NCBI GenBank assembly: GCA_033439685.1
Contig: JAUEDM010000002.1
Location: forward strand, 4,216,001-4,280,000
Length of the DNA: 64,000 nt
Origin: Apodospora peruviana
Taxonomy: Eukaryota > Ascomycota > Sordariomycetes > Sordariales > Lasiosphaeriaceae
Direction of reading: 5' to 3'
Part shown: in pieces, positions 44,157 to 55,393 of the stretch
Layout: each line of letters opens with the position of its first letter
Position numbering within the stretch: position 1 is the first letter of the stretch
The notes under the pieces: generated by a model
What the model was told of the DNA's origin: nothing
Database searches by the model: none
Seen by the model: only the letters and a program-made list of their open reading frames with translations
Made by a program: the position numbers and the translations under genes

Positions 44157-45802
44157 TGATGCGGCGTCGGGTAACGTACCCAGGGAGGCGTGACAATTCT
44201 AGGTAGGTGATGGCAAGGCAAAACCGGCTTACAGATGTCTTGGATCCGGCGGAAAAAGAGAACAGGGTAGTTTCACGCGTTTCGTTCCCGAGAGAGATTC
44301 TTTTGATTTCGGCCCTGGGTGTTTCGGTTTCATATGTATCTTGTCATGTATGTCGTGTCGTGACACTGCGGCGGCCTTGTTCCATCATTGACAGATGGTC
44401 CTCTTCTCCTCTGCTGGAGAAACTAAGGCCTACCTAAGAGCTTTGCCGTCATCGAGATCTAATTTAGGTTGATTTAGGTAATCAAGGCATATGCTGCCGC
44501 TAAGGTAGCGCCGCTCTTGTCCGATGACGGCCTCCGGCGCGGCGCCATGGGTCCTCGCATGGGTCTCCGGTGAAGTGACAGGTCATGTCCCAGATCCTTC
44601 AAGGTGCGTGCCTAAGGCAGGTTTTGTCCTCCATTGCCGTCATGTCCATCTTTGTCGACTTACCGAGGTCTGGTCAGACAGTAAAGAGAAACAAGGGAAT
44701 AACCGTTTAAGTACCGGCAAATCCTCATCAAGAAGAATCAACAAGTGACGGAAATGAGGCGCTGAAGCACTCAATACAGCTCAGGACTTGAAAGTGCCAT
44801 CCCCAATGCGGAATACGACTGAAACTGATGGAGAAAGGATCACGGGTCTAACAAATATTGGTTCGGATATCATTTTCCTAGTGCTCTCGGAGCAACCTTT
44901 GCCGGCGGTGAAATCTCATGGGGCGTACGGCCAACCATAAGCCGAATCGTTGACATTAGCCTGCGTCTCTACCTATTTATGTGCCCAACTATTCCGTACA
45001 ACAGCTACTAGCTGCCCGCGCCATGTTTGCAGTTGTCGTTGGTTTTGCACCGGTATGCATGCTAGTGTAGTTCGGGCCGGGAACGGCAGCCCCCTTGCCG
45101 TTCTGGTTGGTGATCTACATGAGGCTCAGAGCCGATTGGTCTCCGCCATGCACAGAGGTCACCCGCCAACATGTTCGGCCCCCGTTTCGCCGATAATTTC
45201 TAGTATTCAGAGAAGCCGACCTGATTTGAAGAGGCCGGTATAGGCCGAAATCTCTTCTGTTAAGGAGTACGGTTCGGCTTATCAACTCTTCGGCCTAAAA
45301 GAGACTCACCCCAAGGTCGTCCGGTTAAGTTCTCCACTCCCACAGAATCGCCATCCTCTCTGGATCAGAAACAAGATGGGAAAATTTCTTCGAATACGAT
45401 TGAAAGAATATAAATAGAGCAGTCCCAGCAAAGGCATGAGTGGAGTATAGAAAAGCCAGGCAGACGCCATTTACCCGTCCCAAAGAAACTCCTTGGCTAG
45501 CATGTTGCAAAACGCCAACCTGCCCTCATCCAAGCTATCTAGTCATTGACAAAGCGCGTTGCTCAACCATAAGAACATTAACATCTTGAGAAAGGGGTAT
45601 TCTAGCGGCGCATTGCAATTCATCACAGTCCAATCCCAGTTTGAACTCCGACACGCCAAACTGCGCAAGCTACAGGGAGTAAAATCTATCCAAAAGACCG
45701 ATGGTCGCCATGCATCAAAATGCTGTTCGCTCAACTGTGAAAGAACACAAGAGGGCAAGAGTAAAGCGAGTGTGGGTGTAACTTCCACGTAGCAATGATC
45801 AC
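44157..45802. other. Intergenic, no gene seen
   Basis: About 1.6 kb of spacer upstream of the MFS gene and downstream of the acyltransferase. It contains short TAGG/CCTA motifs near 44428-44480 and no supported coding region. Confidence 0.6.
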
Positions 45803-47201
45803 TCATGAAACCCAGCGGGCCCAAAACTTCGAGACATTATTCCACATCAGGCCAACAATGCCGACCACGGCAAAGATTTGAAGGAACTCAAGCCAATATC
45901 GGGTTCGTACTTCTGTCTCGAGGAAGCCTTGGTGACCCGAGGTGACAGCTTCGGCCGGACTAGGCGGGAAACGTCCGGTAGCGACGTACTGTTCCATAAT
46001 GGTATCCTTCTCGTACCACCGCTCCCGGAGCCAGACATCGAATTTTTCCGCGTCGTCCAGAGGAATGTCTGCTATGCGAAATCGGCGCCAATAGAAATTT
46101 ACTGACTTTGGCGGTTGGCCTCGGAAGTATGTGCCGGAAAGGGTGAATATTTCTTCGCCAAACTTGCCTCGCCTTTTGTGGTATGTTAGTCCACCACTGT
46201 AGAAAAGGATATTAAAGAGAGCCAATGCAAAGGTTGAAACTTACGGGACACCCTCGTAGGCAACTGTGCAATCATACACGTAGTCGACGGTGCCCTTGAG
46301 CTCGTTGAGGCAAAAGTAGATGCCCGTGCTCCGTGGGAGGAGGACATGCTCCGTGTCCTTGACCCCAATCTTCTTGGCCCATTTGGCAGACTTAACCCTG
46401 CCGTTTCCCGAGGCGTTGGTTCCCTCTGGGAACAGTAGCAACCACATCGGGTCGAGGATTTTCTGGCCTGCCGGTGTGGTATGCTTTGTCTTTAGCTTTC
46501 CTAGCCGATGCGCCAGGCGTGGCTGGTCGACAGACATCTTTCGAGACATGAAGATGAACCCATAGAACATCATTCCGGTCCCAATGATGGGTATATACTT
46601 GAGAGACTCCTTCAGGATGATGTACAGGTAGCCGTGCATCTTGGGCGAATTGGCGTAACCAACCCACCAGAGATAGAGCCAGTCGGTATAGATCTGGTGA
46701 TTTGCGATCATTACCATGCGTTCTGGGAACGCAAACTCGACCATACCATCTGGCGTTTTCCTGATCTGGTCCGCGACAGAGGCATCCCCGCTGATTCGGA
46801 TTGTTGTCGGGCCCCACAACCGCGTCATGGTCGTAATTAACAGGCCGAACGATTGTTTTGTCAGAGCCATGTAGGTATAGTAGAGATCGCGGTGGATCCA
46901 GTACAGCGGCGCACCGACGAGTTGGGAGATAACAATCCTGTTCGTGACATCGCGAGTTAACAGGCTTCATTCAGTTTTTGAAGGATGGGGCGGGGGTTCC
47001 ATACGCGATGCAGCTACCCATAAAGTAGACGACAAACGACACTACCCGAAACACCTGCATCGCCCGGCCATACTTCTCCTTCCCGGAAGGATGAGGGGTG
47101 TGCTCACCGGGACCCGCACCGGGAGCGCCGGCAAGGACTTCGGGGGCAGAAACATCGACGGGCTCCTGTTTCAGAGAGCGCTGGCGCAGCGTTGAGGCCA
47201 T
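45803..47201 (-). CDS. Lysophospholipid acyltransferase (LPLAT family)
   Basis: Three exons, 47201-47005, 46937-46245 and 46172-45803, give 419 residues. The acyltransferase motifs are intact: motif I NHQIYTDW (Asn145-Trp152, with the HX4D pair), motif II region LKYIPIIGTGMMFYGFIF, and motif III FPEGTN (235-240). Membrane segments lie near residues 48-80, 90-105 and at the C-terminus (LQIFAVVGIVGLMW). The layout matches the LCLAT1-like branch that includes yeast Cst26/Psi1, which transfers stearoyl groups onto lyso-phosphatidylinositol at the endoplasmic reticulum. The exact acceptor here is inferred. It is divergent from the NADH kinase gene. Confidence 0.92.
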
Positions 47202-48265
47202 GGCGGGGTAGGTAAGACAACAGTCGGTCGTATGTCAGGTCGGTCTTCGGGAAAGCCAGCGTAAGTATGCTTCGATGCAAGTCGAGGAGGGGCTCGAGAG
47301 AGCGAAGTAGGTGTTGCTGGCAAAGGATATTGTACAAAGACAAAGCCCGTGTTGGTGGGCGAGGTAAAGGTCGACGTCGAGATCTTGGCCAACGGCGAGG
47401 CAGCCTCGAGGCGGGCGCACACGACGTGAGTGGCAGGTTGACAACGAGGCACCTGCGCTGCTGCAGGGCAAGGAAGCCTTGACCAGAGAGCTGCAGCTGA
47501 GGTGCAGCACTGCGATATCTTATCAGCGATGTCGTCGCGTGACTAGGTACTGATTACTGGTACAGACAGGATGTCCAGAGAGCTTGGGTCAGGCGTCTCT
47601 GGCTGTATGCAATTCGGGCCGCAGCAAGGCTTTATTAGCGTGGCATCGCCGTTGAAAAAGGCATGTTTGCACCCTCTTGATATAGTTTGGTGCGCTGTCA
47701 CCCAAGGTTAGTTGTCACAAGCAAGATGACGGGGAGCTGAAAGGCTGCCTGTTGTCTGAGATGAAGGGTCCGGTTCATCAAGTTGGCACGTGAGTTGCCT
47801 GTAGGACTGTTTCAGCGTCTCACTTCCAAGGCTCCAGCGCTCGGGTTCGGGAGCTTCGGCAGTGCCGGTGGGGTTCATCGTAGACCCGACGGAAGCTTGA
47901 TTGAGCTTGGGGCATGTGCTGGGGTAAATGCCCCGCCGACCTGAAGATCAGACCAAAACAGGTATGGCGCCAAAGAACTCGGCTTCCAGCACCCCAGTTG
48001 TCGGCTCGCATTGGCTGCTCTGGTGGATAGCGTCGGTTGTTCTGTCGATCGTCAACTGAATCATCAATCGTCAATCGATCCTTTTGGACCTCACCTCTTG
48101 ACCTGTCAACTTCTCGCCAATTGACTCTCGACTTCCTAATGCCAACCGCGATGATGCCTTAAACCCTAATTCTATTGTGTGTAAGGAGCATCAGAACGTC
48201 ACGCAGTCAACGACTTTTCTAGTTAATCAACAAGAGCTGTTCTCGAGAGCGCCGAATATGTCGCC
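47202..48265. promoter_or_regulatory. Divergent upstream region, 1.1 kb
   Basis: Lies between the acyltransferase (minus) and NADH kinase (plus) starts. No separate gene is accepted; overlapping short frames at 47100-47510 lack landmarks. No specific site is claimed. Confidence 0.5.
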
Positions 48266-49798
48266 ATGTCGATATCACCATCTTTTGCCGTCTCTTCGAC
48301 GACGCTAAACCCTGCCAGGATGATGTCCTCTCTGCCCACGCCTCGGATAGCAGCAGTCATACGGACATCGAGCTCGCCTCGATCATGGATGGCGGCAGGC
48401 ACCCGGTCTTTTTCGGCGTCTTCCCGGCGCAGACAGATCCTCGACATCCAGACCCTGCCGGATCGCATTGTTCCGCATTACCAGCAAACACAGACGTCCT
48501 CCTTGCTCTCCCTACACTGGCCACAGCCGCCACGCAATATTCTCCTCATGCCCAAGTTGCATGCACCGCATGTGACGATTTCCGCCGTTGAATTTGCCAA
48601 GCATGTGCATCGCAACTACCCGGGCCTGAATCTTGTTTTCGAGAACCATGTGGCAAAGAACATCCACGACACACTCCCCTTCCCGATCTACACGACCGAG
48701 CCGGGCGATTACACCTCACAATTCGCGAGGAAGATTGACCTGGTCACTACACTGGGCGGCGACGGCACCATTCTGCGCGCCGCAAGCTTGTTCTCCAACC
48801 AACCCGTGGTTCCTCCCATATTGAGTTTCAGCATGGGCACCATAGGGTTCCTGGGGGAATGGAAGTTTGACGAATACAAAAGAGCGTGGAGAGAGTGTTA
48901 TATGAGCGGTAGTCCGGTCGCCGTCGAGGATTTGGTTGGCCCCCACACACAAGCAGCCATCACGAGCCGACGTTTTGATAAGCAGGATGACGGCAGTAGC
49001 ACCACCGCTCACGGCACCGGGTCGGCTGGATGGGACAGTGTCCGTGGAAACGGAAAGAGCATGGGCCTGCACAGAACGTCCAAGATCCTCTTGCGGAACA
49101 GGTTACGTGTGGGTATCTTTGATGGCCAAGGGAGAAACATCTCTGAGCAGCTTATGCCCACTTCGACGGCCGAGCCCGACCGCGGACTCCCTCCCGGTGA
49201 AGATGTGGTGCCATCAGCGCGCCCGTTTGTCGACGGAGGTGGGAACCCTCCGGCTCCTCTGCACGCCATCAATGAAGTCTCGATCGACAGAGGTGTACAT
49301 CCTCATCTCGCCATTATCGACATCTACGTTAATGGTCAGCTGTTGACTGAGGCGGTGGCTGACGGCATTCTCATCAGCACGCCGACCGGCTCGACGGCTT
49401 ACTCGCTAAGCGCGGGCGGTTCGATTGTACATCCTCTAGTCAAGTCCCTTCTCATCACGCCCATCAGTCCGCGGAGTCTGAGTTTCCGGCCACTGGTGTT
49501 GCCGCTGCATACTAAGGTGGTCCTCAAGCTCTCCAAGAGAAACCGCGGCCGAGAGCTGCCGGTGAGCATAGACGGAAAGAGGCGGGTCGGTGTGGGAATT
49601 GGAATGGAGGTGCGCGTGGAGGGTGAGAGATTGGAAAAGACGGCCGATGGCTGGAGAGGCGGTGTGCCTTGTGTTATTCGGGCTTCCTCTCGTGGCGACG
49701 CGGAAGGAATATCTCAGGATGATGACTCCTGGGTGGGTGGGCTGAATGGTTTACTTAAGTTTAATTATCCGTTTGGAGACCCGAGCGAGATACACTAG
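48266..49798 (+). CDS. pos5: Mitochondrial NADH/NAD kinase, POS5-like
   Basis: A single exon of 510 residues. The first 55 residues are rich in Ser, Arg and Ala without acids (PRSWMAAGTRSFSASSRRR), a typical mitochondrial presequence; starts at Met1, Met19 or Met20 are all possible. The NAD-kinase fold shows the nucleotide-binding GGDGTIL (164-170), ILSFSMGTIGFLGEW, the NEVSIDRG block, and TPTGSTAYSLSAGGSIVHP. The conserved SFRPLVLP and SIDGK follow. The enzyme phosphorylates NADH or NAD with ATP to supply mitochondrial NADPH for antioxidant defence and iron-sulfur assembly. A 90-residue Ser/Gly-rich insertion sits between the MGTIGF and NEVSIDRG blocks, making the protein longer than yeast Pos5 (about 414 residues). 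Confidence 0.95.
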   Translation: MSISPSFAVSSTTLNPARMMSSLPTPRIAAVIRTSSSPRSWMAAGTRSFSASSRRRQILDIQTLPDRIVPHYQQTQTSSLLSLHWPQPPRNILLMPKLHAPHVTISAVEFAKHVHRNYPGLNLVFENHVAKNIHDTLPFPIYTTEPGDYTSQFARKIDLVTTLGGDGTILRAASLFSNQPVVPPILSFSMGTIGFLGEWKFDEYKRAWRECYMSGSPVAVEDLVGPHTQAAITSRRFDKQDDGSSTTAHGTGSAGWDSVRGNGKSMGLHRTSKILLRNRLRVGIFDGQGRNISEQLMPTSTAEPDRGLPPGEDVVPSARPFVDGGGNPPAPLHAINEVSIDRGVHPHLAIIDIYVNGQLLTEAVADGILISTPTGSTAYSLSAGGSIVHPLVKSLLITPISPRSLSFRPLVLPLHTKVVLKLSKRNRGRELPVSIDGKRRVGVGIGMEVRVEGERLEKTADGWRGGVPCVIRASSRGDAEGISQDDDSWVGGLNGLLKFNYPFGDPSEIH

Positions 49799-52700
49799 TT
49801 CGATCTCTGCATTTGACTTCTTGGCGGCGGACTCTTCCTGGATAGCATAGAGCCTGTACTAAATTCCTATATATCAATTGATACCCTGCAATGTTACTGA
49901 CTACCTTGGGTACTAACGATTCTCGAAATCTCCACTCTCGTGGTCGCAATGGAAAGTATGCCAATGAGAGTTGTCTAGGTGGTTTGCTGTTTTCTCATTT
50001 TCCAACGTGTGCTGCTGCTGTTGAGTTGTGGTGGTGGTGGTGATGCTGGTGCTGGAGAAACCATCAAATGAAGGTATTCCCAATTGCCCCTATAAGGGTT
50101 AGGGCTTGGCGTTCTCCCACGTCATGTGCACGCATTGACTGTACATCTTCGGAAGCAGGTCAGCTGCTTTATTAGCAGAAATTTTTCAGTGCCATGTTTC
50201 CAAGCACAGGTGCATGTTCTTTACGTCATTGAACTTAGATGGCCAGTAAGTGAGTGGCCTGTAGGAGGTTTGTTTATACCCCCTTTTCTCCTTAACGACA
50301 CATTGTGTGGCCGTGGTTGCCCACCACAGTGACCAAACAACCGCCGATAGGTGCCCTCACACATGTACATTTATCAGCTCAGCCAGTATTGTGTGGCAAT
50401 AGGACTGTCGAGCAAATTCAAAGAGGGGCTTGTCACATAGCAGCTGTTGCAATCATGTAAGTAATTAGGTACTTACCCTTCTTTCTTGTCCTGCCTCTGG
50501 TCTAGACAGAAGCTGAAAAGGACCTGCAACGTGAATATCTAGTAAGGGAAGTATGAAATATATACCTGTTTTATGTAACTATAGGACGAAGTTGTGGAAC
50601 CATGCGCGCGCGTCTCTGTGGCGTGAGCTGACCTGTCTGCAGGTTGTCCTCAAAGAGGACATCTAACCTTACCTCCGGACAGAACCCAGCTGCAAGGTGT
50701 GGCTTGGTTTCATAGGGGCTGGACCTTGACCCCGAGACTTTTGTCTCTGAGATGATATTTCCGGTAGACGATGATGAACAGTTACGAGAAAGTGAGTCCA
50801 AGGGCATGGACAAAATTTGCGCATCTTGCACAATCTCACAAGCGCGCGTCTGCCACCCTGCTATATTACTCTATCCAAGTTGCAATGGACTCAGATCAAA
50901 CTTGAATCAGTTCACTATGTGACCATTGGGTTGAGTAGCTCTCCAGGGGTATGCGGGCGGGAAGGTGAGGGGGGAAGGAAGCAGTTCCGCGGCGGTTCGT
51001 GCAGGATCGAAGAAGCACAGAGTCAATCCCAACGATTTAGATATGCATTGTCGATCTGCTCTGGAAGCAGCCAGGACCAGGGTTACAGGGATCACCACAT
51101 ATGCACCTCAACGGTTACCCGATGTCTCAGGCTCTCGTGTGCTCATCATCTGACATTACGTCCGGAGTCTATCCCTTGTTGGGACGGAGTCTCGCACTTT
51201 GCTGCAGCGTGCGTTGTGGAACCGAGGAACCCCCCTTGGCGGCCGCGTCGAGACCCCAGTCGACCATATGCGATGATTCGGCACCAGGTCGTATCAAGAG
51301 CACCGGCCAATACACGTGGCTCTTCTATACTTGAGATGTGTGTCGTGTAGTATGTGATGTTACGTCGTCGTCGAGCTCAGCCGAGCGTCGATTTATTTTT
51401 GCTGTCTGAGATAAGAAGAGTCCACTTTCGGTAACAAGAGTGATACTCGCTTCTTGGATGAGCGAAAGAAAATACGACTAGAAAGAGCTATTGTTTGTTA
51501 ACGGTCCCAGTCCTCAAAAGGTTGTTATGAAACAAATCCCATCCGGCTAGCTTAGTGTGAGCTATGCTAGGAAGCCCAGAAAGCACCCAAGCCAAGCAAG
51601 CGACTGATCCAATGACGTTAGCGTCAACTCGACGGTGGTCCCCGCAAAGAAGGATACCAAAGACGGGTTCGGCCCAAGGTGGACTAGCAGCCTTGAGCTT
51701 ATTTGGCGTGCTGCTTGCAGTCTATCCCCGTTAGTCAGGCTCACCTAGTGGTTAACCTGTTGAGACATACATCATAATATAAAATATTGACCAATTACTG
51801 CGTCCGGGCTAATCGACTGCTTAAGGTGGGATAGGTGGAAGTACGAGGGAGTCCAGTTGCTACCCAGTCCGGGACTACTCACTGCCGGTCGTGAGACACC
51901 GACATGGGCGTGTCATTGGAATAGGAAGATCGATCCTCGCATGTTGTCGAGGGGACTAATGTGTGGTGACCATAGATATAAGCCCGGTTCGTGTCACTCG
52001 CCTTGCATGGCCAGTGAATATTTAGAGCTTCAATTCGTCCCGATTTGCTCTAGGCTGTTCTTTCTACCAGTGACTTCATGTGCTTCCCCGGACGATAAAC
52101 CCCATGGGGATGCAAGTCGGCATTCAGTACAAATACTGTGTGATCTTGCAGCCCAACACCTTTCGGTGAATGTGGGTTGATGTCATCTGGCTTGCAGAGG
52201 CACTCTGACTTGGAATAACAGCCCAAGAGCAAGTATTGCGCTCGTTTTCCCTGTTCTTCTTTTCTTTTTGGGGTTTTGCTGGAGGGACTGGGCATCGTTT
52301 TGGTTTCAGGATGCTTCGAGCAGGTCGTCGTTTATTAGACATCATGTTGCCAAGATTTTATGTGAGAACATGTTACGTGTCAAATAATTACAACAGATGG
52401 GTCGAAACCCACCAGGCCTGATCTTTTTTGGGGAGCAGAACCGGCGCCAAGCAGTAACTCACGAAATCTCTTGTCCTTGTGAAGGACCAAGTGCGATAAT
52501 AGAGTATTCTGAAATAGAGACAGACAGCTACACACATAGTAACTCGGCTCCCAAAGGCATAGTTAAAGATCATACATGCTGATAACATGCTTTTTGTGCA
52601 AAGAGAATACCTATCCAATTGGGGCTGAGATAGCCTTGAATCCTTATTCCTTGATAGTCGAACGTCAACGAGCAACCAACGACCAACAACTCTCAAGGCG

Positions 52701-53856
52701 GCAGGGGAAAATTAAGCAGCCCCCAAATGCGAGGCACTGTGTTGGTTCAATGATTCCTCAAAGTGCATTTCGGATGGAGACGTAGCTCGCCAGACATGCA
52801 GTTGGTCCAATAAGTTTGAAGCAGGAAGCGAGCAACGCGACCTCTTTGCCACTCCCAGCCAGCCACTACACCTTGTTGACGGTCATCCTGTCATATCTCA
52901 GTTCCCTTCACTGGTACGATGCTCCCAGAATAGGTATCCCGGAGTAAATGTTCGCTCGGTTCCCCCGTCTCCGGCGTAGCACATTCCCACCTAACGCCTG
53001 TCGATCCTCAGTGTCTGACCGGAGACCAGCCGGCCGGCACAACAAGAGGACCGGGCTGTAAATGGTGGTGTCAAATAAACCAGCCAAAAGCATCATATGT
53101 GTGGGCGCGAAAGAAAAGAGCGGTGAAAGGCAAGCAGCGCCGTCGTCCAGATTTGTGAAGAGGCGGCGATGATATCCCGTCAGCGATTGCCGAACGAACA
53201 AGTCGGAGAGCTGTGCGGTCGACCGGCCCCACGACCGGCCCCACGAATGATCTTTCAGAAAGAAACATTCTCAGTGGTTGGTGGAACCTTGGGAGAAACT
53301 GACCCGGTCAGCCGCAGGCCGGCAGACTGTGAGGGTGAGATCTCATTCCGTGCTCAGCAAAACCAAACAGCCCAACCTAGACTCTGAGGCAACAACTTCA
53401 GCGGCACAATTACGAATATCAACTGGTTACAGGGAAGGCTGTTGGATGACTAGTAAACATGATGAGATTTGGGGTAGAATCATATACCTAGGTATACAGA
53501 ACAAGAGCTACGTGTGCTTGTACTTGTACAGTAATCAGAAATCAACGTAGAGCCACTTCCACTTGGCTGTCACATTGCCGATTCGGCCAATAAACCTTTT
53601 GAGAGAAAAGAAAGAGCAAATAAAAAGGTTTCATATCTGTCATTATCATGAATCTATGTCATTGCCAGTCCACGTACTATTATTGCCAATTCGGCCAATA
53701 CGCCTTTCCAAAGAAAGAGAATGGTCTTATATCGGTCATTATCATGAAATCCACGTCATAAACGTCGTGTTGAAGGGAAACGCCTGTGAACGGGCTCAAT
53801 TCGGTATCTCAATCTCATAAGCAGAAGCGAACTCCCAACTGCCCCAGCCAAGTCTC
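49799..53856. other. Gene-poor 4-kb stretch
   Basis: No gene is supported here. The longest frames (for example 50817-51350) have no landmarks and odd composition. It holds a GTG/CTG-rich patch at 50001-50055, short TACCTAGG motifs near 50465 and 53484, and a diverged direct repeat at 53574-53759. No tRNA-like fold was spotted. Confidence 0.55.
53574..53759. repeat. Diverged direct repeat, two units
   Basis: Two units start about 108 bases apart (53574 and 53682). Each begins ATTGCC(G/A)ATTCGGCCAATA, passes an A/G-rich middle, and ends with TCATTATCATGAA and then a (C/T)GTCAT. The second unit lacks about a dozen bases of the first. Origin is unknown; it lies just beyond the 3' end of the TauD-type gene. 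Confidence 0.75.
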
Positions 53857-55393
53857 CTATTCTTCGCAGTTCACGTCTTCGTCGTCGCGGAGAACGAAAG
53901 CGGCCGAGCCAGCTGTGTATTTCGGCGGCCTGTATTCACGGGCCGGGACCGTCGGGTATTTCTTCTGTCCTGTATCTGCTCCGCCATTCTCAGTGTCGGG
54001 CGCATAAGCAGCGTCCCAAGGCACTCTCATGGAGTCGGGAATGTTCCAGCCCAGCTCGGAGTCTCGAATCCACAGGCGCACAAGATGTCGGCGCGGACCG
54101 TTCTCAGGGTCTTTGTACGAGTCACGGGCGTGCAGCATCGCCCAGTTTTGAATAAAGACCATGTCTCCCGGCTTGGTGTCGAGCCGCAGGCGGTGTCGAG
54201 CCGCTAGGCTTGTCAGGACGTCGAGGGCCTCGAGCTGTCGACACGTGAGGTCCGGAATTGACGAGCCGAGCCCGGTCTTGGCGGTCACAGGGTGAAGTCC
54301 CAGCCGGCCGGGATCGACGCTTATCAGGATCTTGTTTCCGTAGACTTGCAGGAGTGGCGCAAGAACGTGGCGGTGAGGGCTTGCCGTGCTAGTGGGTTCC
54401 ATTGTTAGCAGAGGCTGACACTTGTGCGGGCAAGGCAGAAATCTGAGATGCGACAGAATTGCCAAATATTCAAAACCAACAGGGCGCCAACTCACATTTG
54501 GATGGGCCACGCGTGCCGAGTCAAGAGGTCGAGGGTGTCGGGATATGACATCAGCAGCTCCTTGTAAATAGTCCAGGAGGACGCTATGTAAGTATGTCCC
54601 CCCTTTTCGGCCTGTCCTCGTACGTAAAGGGCCAGCACGTCTGCGCCCATGTCGTTGTGCCAGGCCTTATATAAAAAAACATCGATAATTGTCAGCGACG
54701 ACATGCAAATAAAGAGCAGAAAAGGATTGAAACGGACCAGGCCAGTGTTGGTATGGATTCCATGACGAAGTTCCTGCGGCACCGTCCATCGTTTGGCCGA
54801 GGTAACATGAGCTGTCGGCAGCGCGATTGGATATTTTAATTAGTATTTCCCTGCTTCAGACATGATTTGCATATACCACTGGCACACAGATCACCTACTC
54901 AGTACGTTGCCTCTCCTGTCTTGAATGCCTCGCTTGTCTCCGATGTGACTCGCAACGCCCAGGAAGAGCTTGATGTTGTCTTCGTCCGCGAGCTCGCAGG
55001 GGTCGATACCCAGCCTCACGATCGCTATTCCCGAGCCCATGTGGATGTCGCGACGAACTTGCTCGAGTTGAGTACCGGAGGACGGTAGCAGGAAGGTGTC
55101 TCGGGTGATAGAGTCTCCGGCAAGTCCTCGTTCTGCGTCACATCAGCCAACTTCCATTATTCAGACATGCAGCCGGACGACGTCCCCTAACCTTTCACCG
55201 ACTCCAGGGCAAGCAGGAGCTCTTGCTTGTCGAGATGGACAACATATCCCGGTTCAGCTGATGCCTCCTTGGTATCAAAGGCCTCGGATGTCCAGGCCAT
55301 CGGATGGGAACCGAGCATCTCCATGATGCCCCTAGAGGACAGGGGAATGGACGCGCCCTGGGAGTTGGCATGTTCGTTCTTGTTCTCAGCCAT
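53857..55393 (-). CDS. TauD/TfdA-type Fe(II)/2-oxoglutarate dioxygenase
   Basis: Five exons: 55393-55192, 55132-54899, 54811-54738, 54665-54496, 54442-53857, giving 421 residues. The protein has the fungal TauD layout: an N-terminal GYVVHLDKQELLLAL, VRRDIHMGSGIAIVRLG, LFLGVASHIGDKRG and the ELRHGIHTNT block. The candidate iron HxD is HND at about 173, followed by DVLALYVRGQAEKGG and SSWTIYKELL. The distal part reads DMVFIQNWAMLHARDSYKD, then RRHLVRLWIRD, holding the second His and the 2-oxoglutarate-binding Arg. The substrate is unknown; relatives hydroxylate taurine, butyrobetaine-like compounds or secondary metabolites. It is isolated, with 4 kb downstream and 3 kb upstream lacking genes. 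Confidence 0.88.

Noticed and set aside
50817..51350. 177-codon plus-strand frame
   Set aside because: No family landmark, unusual composition and no splice partners; likely chance.
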